Shown here: positions 63,294 to 64,000 of the stretch, piece by piece
Position numbering within the stretch: position 1 is the stretch's first letter
Layout: each line of letters opens with the position of its first letter
Source of the DNA: Candidatus Gastranaerophilales bacterium HUM_9
Lineage (GTDB): Bacteria; Cyanobacteriota; Vampirovibrionia; Gastranaerophilales; Gastranaerophilaceae
DNA: 64,000 nucleotides
Direction: 5' to 3'
Assembly: GCA_002103075.1 (NCBI GenBank)
Contig: DABG01000018.1
Span: 186,001 to 250,000, forward strand
Made by a program: the position numbers and the translations under genes
The notes under the pieces: generated by a model
Databases searched by the model: none
What the model was told of the DNA's origin: nothing
The model's input: only the letters and a program-made list of their open reading frames with translations

Positions 63294-63650
63294 ATGCAAA
63301 TAAAAAATTTCTTTTATAAAATAATAAAATCCTATACTGCAAAAATATTTTCAAGTTTTATTTTTGTAGATATGGCTTTTTTTCTTATAATACTTAGCAT
63401 GGTATTAATAAATGGTGAAGGTGGAGAAAGTACTGGCATAGATTTTTTAATATTTGTATTTCTAATTCCACTTAGTTTTATGGTTAAATTTTTCACAGTA
63501 ATTACAACTTTTTTACTAGAAGTTTTTTATATAAAACCTGATTATGATTCTATTTATATCAACAAAAAGATGATGATATTAGAAACAATATCTATTGTAA
63601 TTCAATTAGGATTGATATTCACTTTAATGATAGCAATTCTTTTTTTCTAG
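63294..63650 (+). CDS. Small membrane protein, paralogue 2
   Basis: 118 residues, starting one base after the previous stop at ATG 63294, with GGGGTG as a possible ribosome site. KIIKSYTAKIFSSFIFVDMAFF at the start and FYIKPDYDSI near the end match paralogue 1. Three to four hydrophobic segments. Cotranscribed with paralogue 1. Confidence 0.75.
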   Translation: MQIKNFFYKIIKSYTAKIFSSFIFVDMAFFLIILSMVLINGEGGESTGIDFLIFVFLIPLSFMVKFFTVITTFLLEVFYIKPDYDSIYINKKMMILETISIVIQLGLIFTLMIAILFF

Positions 63651-63683
63651 TTTAAATATAAAATAATGAATCACTCTTATATA

Positions 63684-63712
63684 TTGCAAAAGGTATCCAA
63701 AATTGATATACT
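63684..63712 (+). promoter_or_regulatory. Promoter of the third tail paralogue, leaderless
   Basis: TTGCAA (63684-63689), 17 bases, TATACT (63707-63712), seven bases, ATG at 63720. A copy of the promoter at 62862-62890. Confidence 0.7.
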
Positions 63713-63719
63713 AAAGCCT

Positions 63720-64000
63720 ATGAAAACACCTGAAATTTGGCAAAAGTTTTTAAAAACACGTACTGCAAATGTTATGGCAATCATGAGCTTTATTGATATT
63801 CCAATATTTCTAATCTTTTTATCATTTTTATCTGGAATTCATAAGGTAAGTGAACTTTCAGGATTATTATACATAGTACTTTATACTGTTTTAATACCAT
63901 TATTTTTATTAATTAAATTATTAACAATTATTATAACTCTTTTATTAGATAAATTCAGGAAAATGCCTGAGTCTAATTTGATTGAAATTGATAAAAAATC
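63720..64000 (+). CDS. Small membrane protein, paralogue 3 (partial)
   Basis: Open from ATG 63720 to the window edge, 93 codons. Begins MKTPEIWQKFLKTRTANVMA, almost the same N terminus as paralogue 1, followed by hydrophobic segments about 20-40 and 48-75. The 3' end is outside the window. With its own promoter it is a second transcription unit of the array. Confidence 0.75.
   Translation, partial: MKTPEIWQKFLKTRTANVMAIMSFIDIPIFLIFLSFLSGIHKVSELSGLLYIVLYTVLIPLFLLIKLLTIIITLLLDKFRKMPESNLIEIDKK

Overview
The window is a low-GC chromosome segment from a Gram-negative-type anaerobe. KdsA indicates KDO/LPS synthesis. The short omega subunit (58245-58493) keeps the cyanobacterial pattern of an NRY motif followed by a C-terminal EL-x-G. 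Several proteins carry short N-terminal PSFKG-like motifs. Together with the dense intergenic repeats this fits the non-photosynthetic cyanobacterial sister group (Vampirovibrionia/Melainabacteria, Gastranaerophilales) best. That assignment is inference from gene content; no rRNA or tRNA gene lies in the window.

Layout. 1-6080 (minus strand) is a hydrogenase-4/complex-I-like membrane operon (HyfB-, C-, E-, F- and G-like) whose large subunit has lost a nickel-binding cysteine. 6138-12025 is an accessory island, richer in A+T than its surroundings and bounded by repeats: a KAP-type membrane NTPase, two membrane-anchored unknowns and a divergent XRE regulator. 12026-18000 holds priA with a PC4-like gene and two tandem TPR-glycosyltransferases. 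18431-22782 runs ZorA/MotA-like, ZorB/MotB-like, UPF0210 and rimO as one minus-strand operon, divergent from ispG. 24019-30277 holds a small membrane protein, a regulator with four GntR-type winged helices, and an overlapping operon of two WYL regulators, a TPR protein and a TsaC-type enzyme. dnaA, lepA, a large-type SRP RNA and folP follow. 35922-39449 encodes two paralogous lineage-type membrane proteins. 39806-51028 holds a GNAT-like protein, folC, a sensor kinase, an FAD protein, an M16 peptidase, a cupin, a degenerate HD-GYP protein and recN. 51825-61608 holds serine dehydratase, an orphan MalK-type ATPase overlapping a degenerate histidine kinase, then plus-strand kdsA, MBL, pheS, rpoZ, pnp, speB and tyrS. 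The window ends with a lipase-like gene and three tandem small membrane-protein paralogues, the last cut by the window edge.

Two themes cross the window. First, many genes that begin a transcript (dnaA, lepA, recN, kdsA, ispG, a sensor kinase, a GNAT-like gene, two tail paralogues) have a sigma70-like -10 box ending six to nine bases before the ATG and no Shine-Dalgarno, so they look leaderless or nearly so, while genes inside operons have good ribosome binding sites. Second, almost every intergenic gap is filled with modular palindromic repeats. A family with ends GCGGATTTT and AATCCAAGAC is nested inside other repeat types, and the bases of its terminal stem change together between copies.
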